A stretch of 64,000 bases of DNA from Lachnospiraceae bacterium (GCA_015056815.1 SVFN01000017.1:27141-91140), one strand, 5' to 3'. Shown: positions 6,768 through 16,607, counted from the first letter of the stretch. Translations and numbers: made by a program. Notes: a model not told the origin generated them from the letters alone.

Positions 6768-9140
6768 TCAGTCTCTCTCTGCTTCTTTGATCACGGTTAT
6801 CGTATCCAGGACCATTTCGATCAAAACAGGGTGATTGGCTTTGATAAATCCGACATCTTCTTTTTGGGCTGCTTCCTCCAGCATTCTTGCTTTCTCCGAT
6901 GTTTCATTCGCCCCGATCGTTTTTGCACTGCTTTTCATCGCATGTACCCGGATCTCATAGTCACTCCAGTTTTCCTCCTGCAAAAAGGTCGCCATTTCGT
7001 CGAGTTTCTCTTTCGCGGAATTGATAAACTCATCCAAAAGCTCCAGATAAAGTCCGGTCTCAGATGCGCAGTAATTTAATCCTGCGGTTACATCTATTCC
7101 CTTTTCCCTTAAGGTATTCAGGATATCTTCTGTATCCTTTATCTGCCGCCGGCCGTAAACATTGTCCGGTGTTTTCTGTTGCCTGCTCCCGTCTTCCTCA
7201 TACGGTGCAAACTCCATGATCTCCTCCGCTTCCGGCATCTCCAAAGTCTTCTTATGGGTGCTTTCCTCTGCGTCCCCCATCATTATCACCTTTTCCGGCA
7301 GATATGCTTTCAGCTTACGTTCCAGCTCGGGGATCTCGATAGGTTTGGTCACATAATCATCAAATCCCGCTTCGAGATATTTCTCCTTCGCTCCTGTCAC
7401 CGCATTCGCCGTCATGACGATCACGACCGTGTCATCCGGAAGCAGATTTCCATGTCGCATGATCTCCAAAGTCTCTATTCCATCCATGTCCGGCATCATA
7501 TGATCCAGCCCGATCAGATGATAGGTTTTCTTCTTCACCATTTCCAGAGCCTTCTCGCCACTGGAAACCAGATCCGGAGTAATGTCGTATTTCTTCAGCA
7601 GATTTCTTATCACTTTCAGGTTCATCTCATTGTCATCGACGATCAGAATTCTGGCCTGCGGCGCCCGGAATGTTGTGTCGGCGCCTTCCGGTCTCTTGGT
7701 CTCCTTCAGCTGTACTCTGTAATCCCCTATAGGCACAGGATCTATGATCTCCTGGCGGATCACGAAAGAAAATACGGAGCCTTTCCCGTATTCACTTTCC
7801 ACCTCAATCCCGCTTCCCATCATTTTCAGAAGGCGGTCAACGATCGTCATGCCCAGTCCCGTGCCCTCCACATGGTGGTTGCGCTCCTCATCAATACGGC
7901 TGAAGGATGCCATCAGCTTATCCATATCTTTTTCTTTGATGCCGATGCCGGTATCCTCTACCGACACATAAATATCCACTTCTTTCAAGCCGCATTCCTG
8001 CAGCCTGACCGTAAGGGTAACCGAGCCTTTCTGTGTGTATTTGACGGCATTGGTCAACAGGTTCATGATCACCTGGGTAAGTCTGACATCATCACCCTTT
8101 AGTCTGCGCGGTAACCGCTCATCAATGTTTACGTTCAGTTTCAGTCCCTTGGCTCCGGCTCTGTCTGCGATCGAAAGCACCAGATTATTAAACACACGCG
8201 CCGTATCATATTCTACGGATAAGATCTCCATCTTGCCATCTTCGATCTTGGAAAAATCAAGAATACTGTTGATGATCGTCAGAAGTGTCCTGCCGGAATC
8301 CTGAATATTGGCAGCATATTCCAGAATATCCGGATCCTTCGCCTCACGCAGGATCATCTCATTCATACCGAGCACCGCATTCATAGGGGTACGGATATCG
8401 TGAGACATCTGTGCCAGAAACATGGATTTCGCCTGATTGGCACTGTCCGCCTTCGCTCTCTCATCTGCGAGCATCTCGATCAGAATAGCATCCGGGCTCT
8501 CTACCGAATAAAACAGGGATACCACGATGACTGTGATACCGATGTTGGAGATTAAAAGTGTCGGATAAATGCCCTGTGCGATCACCGCCGTCAGCTGGAA
8601 CATCATTGCCATAAAGATCGCTCTGGATGCCTTGACCTCGATATATTTCCTGCGCTTAAAAAGCAGATACATCCCCGCAAAGAAATACAGATACCCGGAG
8701 GCAAACACTACAAAGGCATAAGACCCCCACGAATAATTCCCGTAAGGCGTTTTTACATAATCGAACTTCAAAAAGATCGAACCGGCGATGGCAACCCCAA
8801 GCGGGATCAGATCCGGATAACGGAACGCCTGCTCTTCCAGCGCCAGCGTCCTGATATACATATAGACCAGATACAGCTCCGAGCACATCATCGACATAAA
8901 AATCACATGCACAAAATGATTAAAAGCAAAGGAAAAATCCTCCACATGATTAATGGTGTAAACCGTGATCATATCAAAGACCATATAGACGATAGATACA
9001 ATGATCATCGCAGAAAAAAGCCTGTGCGCCCTCGTTTTCCTTCTCTTGACTATAAAGTAAGTCCATGCAATATAAAGCAATATGCACATACAGCAGATCT
9101 GCCCTTTTACAGATAATACATAAGAATACATATCTGACAA
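6768..9140 (-). CDS. Membrane hybrid histidine kinase with receiver and HPt domains
   Basis: Several hydrophobic spans fill residues ~10-215 and form a membrane sensor without a large outside loop. Then come HisKA with MSHDIRTPMNAVLG (phospho-accepting His), the HATPase domain (DVRLTQVIMNLLTNAVKYT, DTGIGI, GTGLGM), a receiver (ILIVDDN, LDHMMPDMDG) and a C-terminal HPt domain (VHAMKSSAKTIGA). The start is uncertain: a TTG at 9140 has AAGGAG eight bases upstream, while a GTG at 9149 overlaps that site. There is no DNA-binding output, so phosphate must leave through HPt to a separate regulator. The input signal is unknown. Confidence 0.88.
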   Translation of the reverse strand: MSDMYSYVLSVKGQICCMCILLYIAWTYFIVKRRKTRAHRLFSAMIIVSIVYMVFDMITVYTINHVEDFSFAFNHFVHVIFMSMMCSELYLVYMYIRTLALEEQAFRYPDLIPLGVAIAGSIFLKFDYVKTPYGNYSWGSYAFVVFASGYLYFFAGMYLLFKRRKYIEVKASRAIFMAMMFQLTAVIAQGIYPTLLISNIGITVIVVSLFYSVESPDAILIEMLADERAKADSANQAKSMFLAQMSHDIRTPMNAVLGMNEMILREAKDPDILEYAANIQDSGRTLLTIINSILDFSKIEDGKMEILSVEYDTARVFNNLVLSIADRAGAKGLKLNVNIDERLPRRLKGDDVRLTQVIMNLLTNAVKYTQKGSVTLTVRLQECGLKEVDIYVSVEDTGIGIKEKDMDKLMASFSRIDEERNHHVEGTGLGMTIVDRLLKMMGSGIEVESEYGKGSVFSFVIRQEIIDPVPIGDYRVQLKETKRPEGADTTFRAPQARILIVDDNEMNLKVIRNLLKKYDITPDLVSSGEKALEMVKKKTYHLIGLDHMMPDMDGIETLEIMRHGNLLPDDTVVIVMTANAVTGAKEKYLEAGFDDYVTKPIEIPELERKLKAYLPEKVIMMGDAEESTHKKTLEMPEAEEIMEFAPYEEDGSRQQKTPDNVYGRRQIKDTEDILNTLREKGIDVTAGLNYCASETGLYLELLDEFINSAKEKLDEMATFLQEENWSDYEIRVHAMKSSAKTIGANETSEKARMLEEAAQKEDVGFIKANHPVLIEMVLDTITVIKEAERD

Positions 9141-9393
9141 TTGCTTCACTCCTTCCGTTCCATCCCGTTGCCGCCTGTTCTTTTGTCCGGCTGCTGTAAA
9201 AATCTACCGACTTTTTGTGACTATAGTAACATTTTTTGCGGGAGTTTTGCAATTGTTTTTCACTAATTTCGATTATTGGACAATCTGAGATTTGGATATA
9301 GACATGTTTTAGATAAAAACAGGGATATTCTATTCGTGGAAAGCCGGAATTTAGCGGCAGTGATCCATGGTCTCACGGTAGATTCCTTCAGAT

Positions 9394-10296
9394 TTACCGA
9401 AACAGATCCCTGTGCTTATCAAAAAAGTCAAACAAAATCCTTGTGTTCTCCAACTCCCACCAATTGCTGATCGTGACCGGACAGGCGTCCAGATCGTAGA
9501 TACGCGCCCCTTCGATTGCCAGTAAAAGCGGAGAATGTGTCGCGATCACAAACTGACAGCCGCAATAACGGGAAAGCGTCTTAAGCATCTCAACCAGCTT
9601 CAGCTGCATTTGGGGAGACATACTGTTCTCCGGCTCATCAAGCAGATACAGTTTGTCGTTTTTTAACTTCGTATGAAAGTACTCTAAGGCAGTCTCACCG
9701 TTACTGTTTAACTTCACTTCCCCGCCTGCAAGCCATCCGATATACTGTCGTCTGCTCACAGATCTGCTTCTGGCAAGCACCTGTTTTCTGAGTGCTTCGT
9801 AATCCTCCAGTCCCTTCAACTGGATCGTCTCACCATAACGAAGCTCGCGCCAGTCCTCCTTAAGATCCTCTTTGCTCTCCTCAAGCACTTCGTTATTCTC
9901 CCGCACACTGAGCATATAGTCAAAGATATCGTCGCTCGTGATGATCCTGCTGCCGGCCGGAATCGTATACGGAAATCCCTCGTCGTCCTCACCCGTCTCA
10001 TAGGTACACTCCTCCACATAGAGATCGAACATCTCACCGGTATTGTAGGGTGCGACCCGGTTTAACTTAAGCTTCTGTGCAATCAGATTGAGAAGCGTAC
10101 TCTTGCCGGAACCATTCCCACCGTAAAAAATGGTGATGCAATCAAAATTCACCTCATGAAACTGTTTATAAAAAAACAGTCCGCAGGGATAACTGTTATC
10201 AATATATCCGTGCTTCGGCCCGCCGTTTTGGATCATGCGCTTTTTCAGCATGGCTTCTTCTTTATCGATGGGGATTTTAAAACAGTCCAGATACAT
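9394..10296 (-). CDS. AAA/ABC-type ATPase of the RecF-like AAA_21 group
   Basis: 300 residues. Walker A GGNGSGKST sits at residues ~60-68. The signature-like segment LAGGEVKLNSNGE is followed by Walker B KLYLLDEPENSMS and the switch ATHSPLL. No membrane span or nuclease domain is attached. Such stand-alone ATPases occur widely in accessory regions, some with nuclease partners in defence systems; no TOPRIM partner is next to it here. The ATG at 10296 has AAAGGA eight bases upstream and comes three bases after the stop of a 32-codon frame, which suggests translational coupling. Confidence 0.8.
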   Translation of the reverse strand: MYLDCFKIPIDKEEAMLKKRMIQNGGPKHGYIDNSYPCGLFFYKQFHEVNFDCITIFYGGNGSGKSTLLNLIAQKLKLNRVAPYNTGEMFDLYVEECTYETGEDDEGFPYTIPAGSRIITSDDIFDYMLSVRENNEVLEESKEDLKEDWRELRYGETIQLKGLEDYEALRKQVLARSRSVSRRQYIGWLAGGEVKLNSNGETALEYFHTKLKNDKLYLLDEPENSMSPQMQLKLVEMLKTLSRYCGCQFVIATHSPLLLAIEGARIYDLDACPVTISNWWELENTRILFDFFDKHRDLFR

Positions 10297-10299
10297 TTT

Positions 10300-10398
10300 T
10301 CATTCCTTTCGTAACGGCAACAGATCGATTCGCCCGGCATATTGATTCTCGATCAATTTTGTAAAATTCTGTCCGCCGATGGAAATCGTTCTTGCCAT
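10300..10398 (-). CDS. 32-codon frame coupled to the ATPase; resembles an AAA-ATPase_like N-terminus
   Basis: The ATG at 10398 has GGAGG nine bases upstream. The product begins MARTISIGGQNFTKLIENQ, which recalls the start of the PF09820 AAA-ATPase_like/PD-(D/E)XK proteins common in this family of bacteria, and then stops after LPLRKE. It may be a remnant of such a gene captured upstream of the ATPase, now acting as a coupled leader peptide. The resemblance is from memory and short. Confidence 0.4.
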   Translation of the reverse strand: MARTISIGGQNFTKLIENQYAGRIDLLPLRKE

Positions 10399-10459
10399 TT
10401 TCTAACCTCCATAATCGCTGGTTCTTTAATGCTTTTATGGGTGTCATATATTACAAATT

Positions 10460-10622
10460 TCACTTAGCTGTTTTCTTTTCCGCCTTTGCAGCTACCTTCT
10501 CTCTGCTTTCTTCGCACTGTCGATCAGCTTCTCCACCCGGTCTCTCGGAACCATGCTTATCTAACAAGCTTACCTTCTTCCGTGTACTTTTCGGCGTAAC
10601 CAGGGTCTGATCCGGTTAACAT
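10460..10622 (-). pseudogene. Short unrecognised gene remnant
   Basis: From an ATG at 10622 the frame reads MLTGSDPGYAEKYTEEGKLV and stops. The next frame continues DKHGSERPGG... to a lysine/alanine-rich end (KVAAKAEKKTAK) at 10460. This looks like a small frameshifted C-terminal gene fragment. The remaining bases of 10399-10850 hold no other frame with support. Confidence 0.3.
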
Positions 10623-10789
10623 GTAAAATGCTTGTGACTTTTAGGATTATTGTAACACTTTTTCATAGAAGAAGCATCCGGAAAATGATTTTTTCATTCC
10701 TTGCGTACATTCCGAGAATTTTCAATCTAACCGCAACACTCCATTGCGGTTACTCTGACGTTTTTTGGTGTTGCAGTAAGTTTGAATAA

Positions 10790-10824
10790 TAATAAAATAA
10801 TACCCCCGATTGAACCGGGGGTAT
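10790..10824 (-). terminator. Terminator of the Rpn-type nuclease gene
   Basis: The 9-bp perfect stem ATACCCCCG/CGGGGGTAT is followed on the minus strand by TATTTTATTATT. It lies 27 bp past the stop at 10851. Confidence 0.75.
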
Positions 10825-10850
10825 GGAAGAACACGGATTTTTATTTAAGC

Positions 10851-11840
10851 TTAAGAAAGAAGTGCTTCAGCCTTTTTTAAAGCCTCATCCATGGTAGAGG
10901 CTAGACCATTATCCAGATAATTTTGAGCGACCTTCTTGATGTTGTTTTCTTTTTCTTGCTTAATTCCTTGCTTAATTCCTTGCTTAATTCCTTGCTTAAT
11001 TCCATTTTCTTCAATCGCTTCGCTCAGATTACACATTTTCACCAGCCTCCCTTCCAACTCTTTTGTTTTAAAGTGGTATTTTTTCTCCAATCTCTCCATC
11101 TTGGCATCCACATCCTCTGTCCGCACGAAAACATCATACAGCATTTCATGAAAGACAGATGGAGTGTTTCTGCACTTGTCAACATCTTTTTCACTCGGAA
11201 TCCTTACTTCCACGATCGATATCAGATCATATCTGTGTTCCAGATCCGCATTTCCGGCATTTCCATATACCATTTTCGGCTGAATAGTATAGGAAACCGT
11301 CGTATTGGCATTCTTTTGCGGGCAGTTAAATACAAGCCAGATGGAATAGACTTTTTCGAGTTTGTCATAATCTTCCCCATCAAGATTTCTTCCCATCTGG
11401 TCTGACAGCATCCTGCCGCCATAAAAAACACCTCTTGAAATAAGATCATACCCCGGATAAGGATTTTTCTGTGCCTCAACATCCACCACGATCCTGATTG
11501 GTCTTTTCTGTGAATTTTCAGGAACTATAACGGTAAACCGGACATCATATGTGATATATCCTTCCCCTGTAATCCTGCTTTCATTCTTCTGTCCTTCGAT
11601 TGCTTCCATAATCTCATTCGTCAGACCCGGATATACAGGAACTGCCGCCACAAACGGATCCTCAATGCACGGGATGATCTCGTCAATCTCCATATCCGCA
11701 AACTCTGTTGTGGTCCATTTCAAAATCCATGCAAGAATCTGCTTGTTGGCCAGTATCTCTTTTGCGGCTGCATCATACTCAGCCCTGTCATTTTTAGCCG
11801 CCATGAGTGCTCGACCAAGTTGATTTCGTCTTTTCTTCAA
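10851..11840 (-). CDS. Rpn-family PD-(D/E)XK nuclease (transposase-like)
   Basis: 329 residues. The N-terminal part has the PF12784-type core: LTNEIMEAIEGQKNESRITGEGYITYDVRF, RIVVDVEAQKNPYPGYDLISRGVFYGGRML, with the D...ExQ pattern of the PD-(D/E)XK fold. Family members include recombination-promoting nucleases. Near the C-terminus the motif GIKQ is repeated four times, encoded by 12-bp tandem repeats at about 10960-11010, before a helical tail. The start is a TTG at 11840 with AGAAGGAG nine bases upstream; no ATG fits better. Many relatives carry such repeats in variable number. Confidence 0.8.
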   Translation of the reverse strand: MKKRRNQLGRALMAAKNDRAEYDAAAKEILANKQILAWILKWTTTEFADMEIDEIIPCIEDPFVAAVPVYPGLTNEIMEAIEGQKNESRITGEGYITYDVRFTVIVPENSQKRPIRIVVDVEAQKNPYPGYDLISRGVFYGGRMLSDQMGRNLDGEDYDKLEKVYSIWLVFNCPQKNANTTVSYTIQPKMVYGNAGNADLEHRYDLISIVEVRIPSEKDVDKCRNTPSVFHEMLYDVFVRTEDVDAKMERLEKKYHFKTKELEGRLVKMCNLSEAIEENGIKQGIKQGIKQGIKQEKENNIKKVAQNYLDNGLASTMDEALKKAEALLS

Positions 11841-12388
11841 AATTTCATTCTCCTTCTCTTTCTAACAGATACTTTCCAGTATTTATATAAACAGAGAAAG
11901 GAATCTGCCCAGCAGATGTCCGTTTCCCTGATCATAAGGTTAGCGGGCACCTGCCCAGAATAAAAAAATCCGTATTCAGTTTTGCGGGCATGCCGCATTT
12001 TATGTGGAGAAAAGTATCTGTTAGTATTATAACACTTTTCCACCGAAAAATCGGACAAAATCAGATTACTTTATCCGTGCTTTCTAAAAATTTATCATTC
12101 TCTAGTCTTTTCAACACTGTCCCAAAACAACATGTAAAAGAGACAGGGTTCCAGTCCCTACCCTTAAAATGATGTTTTTCATAAACCAAAAATCATCCTG
12201 CTTTCCTATCCGACCTGCCATGTAATGACAGGAATTGTACAAATCGAAATGACAGCGGCGATACGCCTTGACCTGCCATTTTTCCAAAAGCCCTAACAAT
12301 ACAATACTTCTATGATTTTATAATAGGATATTCTCAATAAGAATACAAGTGCTTTTATCCAGATTTTCATGTCATAGTATGCCTGTGG
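11841..12388. other. 548-bp stretch without a supported gene
   Basis: Frames of 60-73 codons on both strands lack ribosome-binding sites and family features. A TATAAT on the minus strand near 12024-12035 may belong to the Rpn gene promoter. No RNA gene or repeat was recognised. Confidence 0.4.
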
Positions 12389-13132
12389 CTACTGGGAATC
12401 ATCCGAATACCATGATTGGCTATCAGTACTCTCTTTATCGTTTTCATCACGGTTCTGAACAAGCTGATCCATCATTTTTTTATAATAAGCGTATACTTTT
12501 TGGGCAAACGTATCATTTTCATTGCCAGCAACATACTCTATCACCATTTCATCCAGTATATAGTCCGCAACGATTCCTTTTAACGTGTTTTTTTGCGGCA
12601 TATCGCTGATGCTTTTTAAGAATATACCAGCGTCGATCAGAGACTGCGTTCCAGCAGGCATACGGTCTTTCATGTTCTCTATGTACTGAATGAATTCTTT
12701 GTCTGAAAGAGGCTCCTTCTTTACATCTATATCGGTATCCCGATATCGGTCACGTTTTGATTTTTCCTTAACCTTTACATCTACCCGTTCCTCTTTTCCA
12801 TCAATTTCAAATATCTGTGCCTTTAGGACCTTATCTTTTCCATAAATCCCCTGATACATCTTTTGTTCTTTGACGGCAACTGCATGTTCAGTAAAATAAG
12901 CCTTTCCACAAGAATAATTCATGCTTCCGCAGAGTGCACCTTGTCTGCCTATAAGGGCAAATTCTCCATCATGATTATATGTATTGCAATAACCCCTTAA
13001 GCCATTTCCGCCATAGACTGGATATTCCCCTGCTTCTTCTATGTCGGCAGCTGCTATAAACTTACCACTTTGAAATTCACCTGTAACATCAGATAGCTTA
13101 CGCTGTTCCCAATCGTTCCTATATTTTTTCTC
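12389..13132 (-). pseudogene. Type I restriction specificity (HsdS) fragment fused to unknown sequence
   Basis: The open frame from 13132 reads RNDWEQRKLSDVTGEFQSGK, AGEYPVYGGNGLRGYCN, FALIGRQGALCGSMNYSCGK and FTEHAVAV: the first part of an HsdS target-recognition domain. Beyond that the sequence no longer looks like HsdS and turns charged (KEKSKRDRYRDTDIDVKKEP, ENMKDRMPAGTQSLIDAG). There is no proper start: the frame begins inside or next to the NADAR gene end. No hsdM or hsdR is nearby. I read it as a chimeric relic. The downstream half alone could start at the ATG at 12922. Its origin is unknown to me. Confidence 0.6.
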
Positions 13133-13592
13133 TCACCTTCATCAATGCGTAACCAAGTAAATTCTGCCCCCGCCATTTACTCTGTTCAAAGCGATTGGGG
13201 TCTGTCATCGATAATCCGATTCCCCATATTGTATCTCTTACCGCACACTCTGCCAAAATCGCATCTCCTGTTTTTTTGAGAGCTTTTTTTAATTCCTCAT
13301 TCTGCCCAAATTTCTGCAACAGTCCTTCATATACAACAATCTGTCTTATTCCATTCCATACATTTTCGTTATAGCCGCTAACCTGCCGCCCCAACTATTT
13401 GATTTTCCCAACATCATTTGTATGAAGTATCTGATCGGCAACAGATGCATCATGAAAGCAAACTGCCTTATGATACATCATATATTGCTCCATAGAAGTA
13501 AATGATATATCTCCAACCGTAAAATCTGACAAGTACCAATTACTCAGATATCCATTTTCCTCATCCGGATTATGAAATCCTATTATTTTCAT
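13119..13592 (-). pseudogene. NADAR-domain protein interrupted by one amber codon
   Basis: The first 65 codons (IIGFHNPDEENGYLSNWYLSDF, TSMEQYMMYHKAVCF) and the last 91 (LGRQVSGYNENVWNGIRQ, LAECAVRDTIWGIGLS, RGQNLLGYALMKVRE) are the two halves of one NADAR (YbiA/RibX-type) domain in the same frame. A single TAG separates them (GKIK-stop-LGRQV). The total of 157 residues is normal for the family. NADAR proteins hydrolyse ADP-ribose or related N-glycosidic bonds; some reverse ADP-ribosylation of nucleic acid by a partner toxin. The start overlaps the stop of the upstream gene by 4 bases, so they form an operon. Unless the TAG is suppressed, the gene is dead. Confidence 0.8.
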
Positions 13593-14008
13593 TCTACTTC
13601 ACCTACTTTCTTAACAGCTAGATCAAGATCCAGATCATGGAGTCCTTGATACGCTTTCAATAAAAAAGCAATCGGAATTTTCTTTATAATCTCCGCACTT
13701 GGAATATTATAATACCACTGATAGTAAGCATAGAACTCACCCATCCAGTCAGGAAAAAAACCTTCCAACGCTTTGCCAAGTTTTAAAGTATATTGTTCTG
13801 TTTCAACAAAATATTCCCACAGTGTTCTCGCATCCATAGTATTTACATATGCTTTTGCTTCATCAATACATTTTCTGGTTTTGCTTTCCATATAAGTCTG
13901 AATAAAATTTACCGTATCTTTATCCGGATAATTCTGCGCTATAAAGTCAAATAATTTTCCTTGATTTTCCACAACCTCATTTAAGTATTCTTTTGCGTAT
14001 GCCTGCAT
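13589..14008 (-). CDS. Conserved-looking protein of unknown function, operon partner of NADAR
   Basis: 139 residues from the ATG at 14008, with GAAAGGTG upstream (a GTG at 14017 is possible but less well placed). It is acidic and rich in aromatic residues: AYAKEYLNEVVENQGKLFDF, SKTRKCIDEAKAYVNTMDAR, FPDWMGEFYAYYQWYYN. No membrane span or known catalytic motif was seen. It overlaps the NADAR start by 4 bases. By context it could be part of an ADP-ribosylation toxin-antitoxin unit, but no ADP-ribosyltransferase is present here, so that is only a guess. Confidence 0.6.
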   Translation of the reverse strand: MQAYAKEYLNEVVENQGKLFDFIAQNYPDKDTVNFIQTYMESKTRKCIDEAKAYVNTMDARTLWEYFVETEQYTLKLGKALEGFFPDWMGEFYAYYQWYYNIPSAEIIKKIPIAFLLKAYQGLHDLDLDLAVKKVGEVE

Positions 14009-14064
14009 AACAATCACCTTTCAAACAATGTGCTAAATACTTTCGTAACTTTATTAGAAAGAGA

Positions 14065-16607
14065 GTTTTGTACCTCTCTGAATTAACAAGGCTCTCAAAC
14101 TTCCGCCACTGCAGTTCTGTTTTGTATTCTGTTTTGCACCTCTCTGAATTAACAAGGCTCTCAAACGGGAAATAAAAAAGGGGCAGGTTGAACAGCGTTT
14201 TGCACCTCTCTGAATTAACAAGGCTCTCAAACAATGCTTCTACGTTCGTCATAGTGGCACCTGTTTTGCACCTCTCTGAATTAACAAGGCTCTCAAACCC
14301 TTGTACTTGTCGATAATCTCTAGTATCTGTTTTGCACCTCTCTGAATTAACAAGGCTCTCAAACACATGGATGCCAGTCGCGCCCTGTGTTGCGTTTTGC
14401 ACCTCTCTGAATTAACAAGGCTCTCAAACGACATATCTATGATCTTTGTCAACCATTGCGTTTTGCACCTCTCTGAATTAACAAGGCTCTCAAACAAAAA
14501 ATTCTCGGAAGAAGAAATTCGAGAGGTTTTGCACCTCTCTGAATTAACAAGGCTCTCAAACGTGACAAGCGGATCCGCTCCGCTTCTGGCGTTTTGCACC
14601 TCTCTGAATTAACAAGGCTCTCAAACTGGATTTTGATTCTACTTATTTGATATCTAGTTTTGCACCTCTCTGAATTAACAAGGCTCTCAAACGATTCATC
14701 TATAATTTGTTCAGTTGTTATAGTTTTGCACCTCTCTGAATTAACAAGGCTCTCAAACCAATAGATTCCATTGCTCTTGCAATACTATGTTTTGCACCTC
14801 TCTGAATTAACAAGGCTCTCAAACTGCCGTCAACAAATCTGCCGGTGGCTTATGGTTTTGCACCTCTCTGAATTAACAAGGCTCTCAAACTGTGCATTAT
14901 GCTGATTATTCCTTTTTGCAGTTTTGCACCTCTCTGAATTAACAAGGCTCTCAAACTTCACATTCAAATATTGGATGTTTGTTTATGTTTTGCACCTCTC
15001 TGAATTAACAAGGCTCTCAAACGATGGTAGATCGTTACATGATAGACGACACGTTTTGCACCTCTCTGAATTAACAAGGCTCTCAAACCGTACCTGGACA
15101 TTCCTTCTCCTCACTTTCGTTTTGCACCTCTCTGAATTAACAAGGCTCTCAAACCATCTCGTCCACTATGCACTTGAGCGCCTGGTTTTGCACCTCTCTG
15201 AATTAACAAGGCTCTCAAACCGGACTTCGGGATAGTCGATCGATATGGCTGTTTTGCACCTCTCTGAATTAACAAGGCTCTCAAACCTTCCTTTCTTTCC
15301 AGTAGATTGTTGATAGGTTTTGCACCTCTCTGAATTAACAAGGCTCTCAAACCTCCTTGATTTTATTCATAAGAGGATCCTAGTTTTGCACCTCTCTGAA
15401 TTAACAAGGCTCTCAAACCTACAGATGATGGTAATCGTAGAAAATGCGGTTTTGCACCTCTCTGAATTAACAAGGCTCTCAAACCGAATGAAGTAAATTA
15501 CTAGAAACAGATGGGTTTTGCACCTCTCTGAATTAACAAGGCTCTCAAACCGGCAACCCGACTTGCGACACCTCACACATGTTTTGCACCTCTCTGAATT
15601 AACAAGGCTCTCAAACGATGAAATCAAGGATAACAGAAAATGGCAGTTTTGCACCTCTCTGAATTAACAAGGCTCTCAAACATATTCAATTTCCTCAGGA
15701 GAAATTTCAATAGTTTTGCACCTCTCTGAATTAACAAGGCTCTCAAACTAGTAGTTGTCAAAGTACTCTGCTACGTCTGTTTTGCACCTCTCTGAATTAA
15801 CAAGGCTCTCAAACTGCGGCACTATAATAAGCTGCTCTGTCTCGGTTTTGCACCTCTCTGAATTAACAAGGCTCTCAAACGGCTTAGTATAGACCGGCCT
15901 GTCAACAAAGGTTTTGCACCTCTCTGAATTAACAAGGCTCTCAAACCAGGACTGATATCATGGAGGGAGAAAAACGGTTTTGCACCTCTCTGAATTAACA
16001 AGGCTCTCAAACTGCTGGAGGCGAAGTGTGAAATATACCAAGGTTTTGCACCTCTCTGAATTAACAAGGCTCTCAAACCAGTTCCATTGTCTCTTTATAT
16101 TCGGCGATGTTTTGCACCTCTCTGAATTAACAAGGCTCTCAAACACAATCATAAACACGGTCGGGTTTCCGATCGTTTTGCACCTCTCTGAATTAACAAG
16201 GCTCTCAAACTTGCAGATGATGGTAATCGTTGAAAACGCGGTTTTGCACCTCTCTGAATTAACAAGGCTCTCAAACAAGTTCGGACTCATTGTGGAAAGC
16301 TGTATCGTTTTGCACCTCTCTGAATTAACAAGGCTCTCAAACCAATATAAGTTTTGATTATGCCAATACTTAGTTTTGCACCTCTCTGAATTAACAAGGC
16401 TCTCAAACTTATGTATGGATTGACTCAGACGATTATATGTTTTGCACCTCTCTGAATTAACAAGGCTCTCAAACCTTGTTATTGTTTTTGTGCTTTTTCG
16501 TGGAGTTTTGCACCTCTCTGAATTAACAAGGCTCTCAAACCATCGGCGGAATCTTTAAGTAGATGTTGGAGGTTTTGCACCTCTCTGAATTAACAAGGCT
16601 CTCAAAC
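14065..16607 (-). CRISPR. Type II-A CRISPR array, 39 repeats and 38 spacers
   Basis: I located 39 copies of a 36-bp repeat at a 66-bp period. Spacers are 30 bp except three of 29 and two of 31. In crRNA orientation (minus strand) the repeat starts GTTTGAGAGCCTTGTTAATT and ends GAGGTGCAAAAC. All copies look identical except the one at 14065-14100, which has a single base change (GTTTTGTACC on the plus strand). A degenerate repeat marks the leader-distal end, so the leader is on the csn2 side (16608-16656). The first ~21 bases pair with the tracrRNA anti-repeat at 22877. Two spacers (15419-15448 and 16211-16240) are 26/30 identical. Confidence 0.99.

Noticed and set aside
11837..12299. Minus-strand frames of 62-73 codons in the gap upstream of the Rpn-type gene.
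   Set aside because: No ribosome-binding sites, no membrane or domain features, and composition like non-coding DNA.
14065..16607. Many open frames on both strands across the CRISPR array, repeating residues such as FESLVNSERCKT or VLHLSELTRLSN.
   Set aside because: They are translations of the 36-bp repeat plus spacers; the 66-bp period is a multiple of three, which keeps frames open by accident.
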